From Kocuria sp. (GTDB taxonomy: Bacteria; Actinomycetota; Actinomycetes; Actinomycetales; Micrococcaceae): a stretch of 15,612 bases of DNA. The notes beneath the pieces were generated by a model. The model did no database searches. It saw only the letters and a list, made by a program, of their open reading frames with translations, and was not told the DNA's origin. The stretch covers positions 1 through 15,612 of the forward strand of contig JAKDKI010000017.1 of NCBI GenBank assembly GCA_030453435.1, read 5' to 3'. This document shows, in pieces, positions 15,048 through 15,612 of this stretch. The translations under genes were made by a program, and so were the position numbers. Positions within the stretch are counted from its first letter, which is position 1; every line of letters begins with the position of its first letter.

Positions 15048-15371
15048 CTAGAGCACGGTGGCCATCAGCCCAAGCCAAAGTAGGGGCGAGAACACCAGCG
15101 AAAGTACCAACAGGATAATGAATCTCCCTCTGAGCAGGGGAAAAGCAACCAGCCCGGCAATGCTTAGTACCGCTGCGACGATTGACGCGATCACGCTGAT
15201 GATCAGCCCGACCACCAACACGAACACGGCCCCTTGGGGGTCCAGGGAATTGCCCATGGCAAAACTCCCGGCAAAGGCCGCCACAGCCAGGCCAAGGCAG
15301 CCCAGTCCAACCCAGTAGAGCTGGGACCCGGTGAGTCCCCTGTGTGCCTTGATCTCCATACTGAGCATCAT
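15048..15371 (-). CDS. Small multi-TM membrane protein, function unknown
   Basis: The 107-residue product begins MMLSMEIKAHRG, with a short polar, basic N-terminus, and is then almost entirely hydrophobic. Segments lie at about 18-38, 47-78 (long enough for one long or two short helices) and 83-105. Only short polar joints are present (GNSLDPQG, LLRGR). I do not recognise a family. ATG 15371 follows AGGGGG at 9-nt spacing; upstream extension of the frame to 15419 has no ribosome site. A promoter-like pair lies at 15415-15441, after the rplI terminator, so the gene appears to be its own transcription unit between rplI and the DnaA-box cluster. Confidence 0.65.
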   Translation of the reverse strand: MMLSMEIKAHRGLTGSQLYWVGLGCLGLAVAAFAGSFAMGNSLDPQGAVFVLVVGLIISVIASIVAAVLSIAGLVAFPLLRGRFIILLVLSLVFSPLLWLGLMATVL

Positions 15372-15414
15372 CACATGTAACCCCCTGGATCGTTCGGTCG
15401 TGACACTTGGGAAA

Positions 15415-15441
15415 GTCATAAGTGCTGGTCAGAGCGTGCAA
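15415..15441 (-). promoter_or_regulatory. Candidate promoter for the small membrane protein
   Basis: On the minus strand TTGCAC (15441-15436) and TATGAC (15420-15415) are separated by 15 nt, about 44 nt upstream of ATG 15371 and just after the rplI terminator hairpin. The elements are good but the spacer is short. Confidence 0.4.
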
Positions 15442-15450
15442 ACGCACAAA

Positions 15451-15485
15451 AAGTGCCCCGCAGGCCAATGGCCTACGGGGCACTT
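15451..15485 (-). terminator. Rho-independent terminator after rplI
   Basis: AAGTGCCCCG (15451-15460) pairs with CGGGGCACTT (15476-15485). Inside, after one mismatch, AGGCC pairs with GGCCT around an AAT loop. On the minus strand the stem is followed by five T (complement of 15448-15452), so it is a classical terminator for rplI, whose stop is 48 nt upstream. A smaller hairpin CACCC-gcga-GGGTG lies at 15505-15518. Confidence 0.8.
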
Positions 15486-15532
15486 CTCAATGACATTCCA
15501 GAGACACCCGCGAGGGTGCCCACGGGATGAAA

Positions 15533-15612
15533 TCAGGCGGGGACAACCTCGAACTCAACGTTCGCGTTGACCTCTTCGTGCAGACGAACCACGGCCTGGT
15601 ACACGCCGGTGG
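15533..15612 (-). CDS. rplI: 50S ribosomal protein L9, C-terminal end (partial)
   Basis: The minus-strand frame entering from the right edge reads TGVYQAVVRLHEEVNANVEF, then EVVPA and a stop (TGA 15535-15533). This matches the C-terminal end of bacterial L9, where the last strands read like G-x-Y-x-V-x-V-x-L-H-x-x-V. L9 binds 23S rRNA in the large subunit and helps maintain reading-frame fidelity. Only about 26 residues lie in the window. rplI normally lies directly before dnaB; here about 3.3 kb separates them. Confidence 0.85.
   Translation of the reverse strand, partial: TGVYQAVVRLHEEVNANVEFEVVPA

Noticed and set aside
1..15612. CRISPR arrays, tRNA or rRNA genes, toxin-antitoxin pairs, prophage genes
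   Set aside because: No regularly spaced repeats, cloverleaf sequences, rRNA stretches or recognisable phage or toxin families were seen on either strand by eye.

Overview
The window is about 60% or more GC, with GC-rich third codon positions, frequent GTG starts and several gene starts that lack a ribosome binding site. Together with the gene families present (an FBP/FusB-type zinc protein, a ThrE exporter, tandem CNNM/TlyC-type 'hemolysin' proteins, a DnaB helicase carrying an intein, and rplI close to dnaB), this points to a high-GC Gram-positive actinobacterium, probably of the order Micrococcales. Genus and species cannot be fixed from sequence reading alone. All calls come from reading the translations and motifs by eye; no database search was run.

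Layout, left to right. The first bases hold only the start of a minus-strand gene that continues out of the window. Then come two minus-strand membrane-protein genes (a two-TM conserved hypothetical and a DUF805 protein), with a large nested hairpin between them. Divergent from these is an LTA-synthase/OpgB-like phosphoglycerol transferase on plus, which converges on recQ (minus). A small two-TM protein (plus) follows. Next is a minus-strand NCS1-type nucleobase/cation symporter gene interrupted by one in-frame TGA and one frameshift, with a small two-TM companion just downstream of it. An FBP-domain zinc protein (plus, apparently leaderless) converges on a ThrE-family amino-acid exporter (minus). 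Then comes dnaB (minus), whose RecA-like domain contains a 346-residue intein. Two CNNM/TlyC-family genes overlap by 4 nt on plus and are followed by a strong hairpin and a compact cluster of DnaA-box-like motifs. The right edge holds a small membrane-protein gene (minus), a bidirectional hairpin terminator, and the 3' end of rplI (minus).

How the genes relate. Most of this is housekeeping and membrane-transport sequence and not a single pathway. dnaB and rplI belong to the rpsF-ssb-rpsR-rplI-dnaB neighbourhood common in actinobacteria, opened here by the CNNM pair and a small membrane protein. The intein keeps every residue needed for splicing but appears to have lost both catalytic aspartates of its LAGLIDADG endonuclease. 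I did not find a convincing new multi-gene system. The best items for follow-up are the endonuclease-dead intein, the DnaA-box cluster away from dnaA, the broken NCS1 transporter, the TANNNT elements placed 6-7 nt before start codons, the possible leader peptide coupled to the CNNM operon, and several large hairpins.
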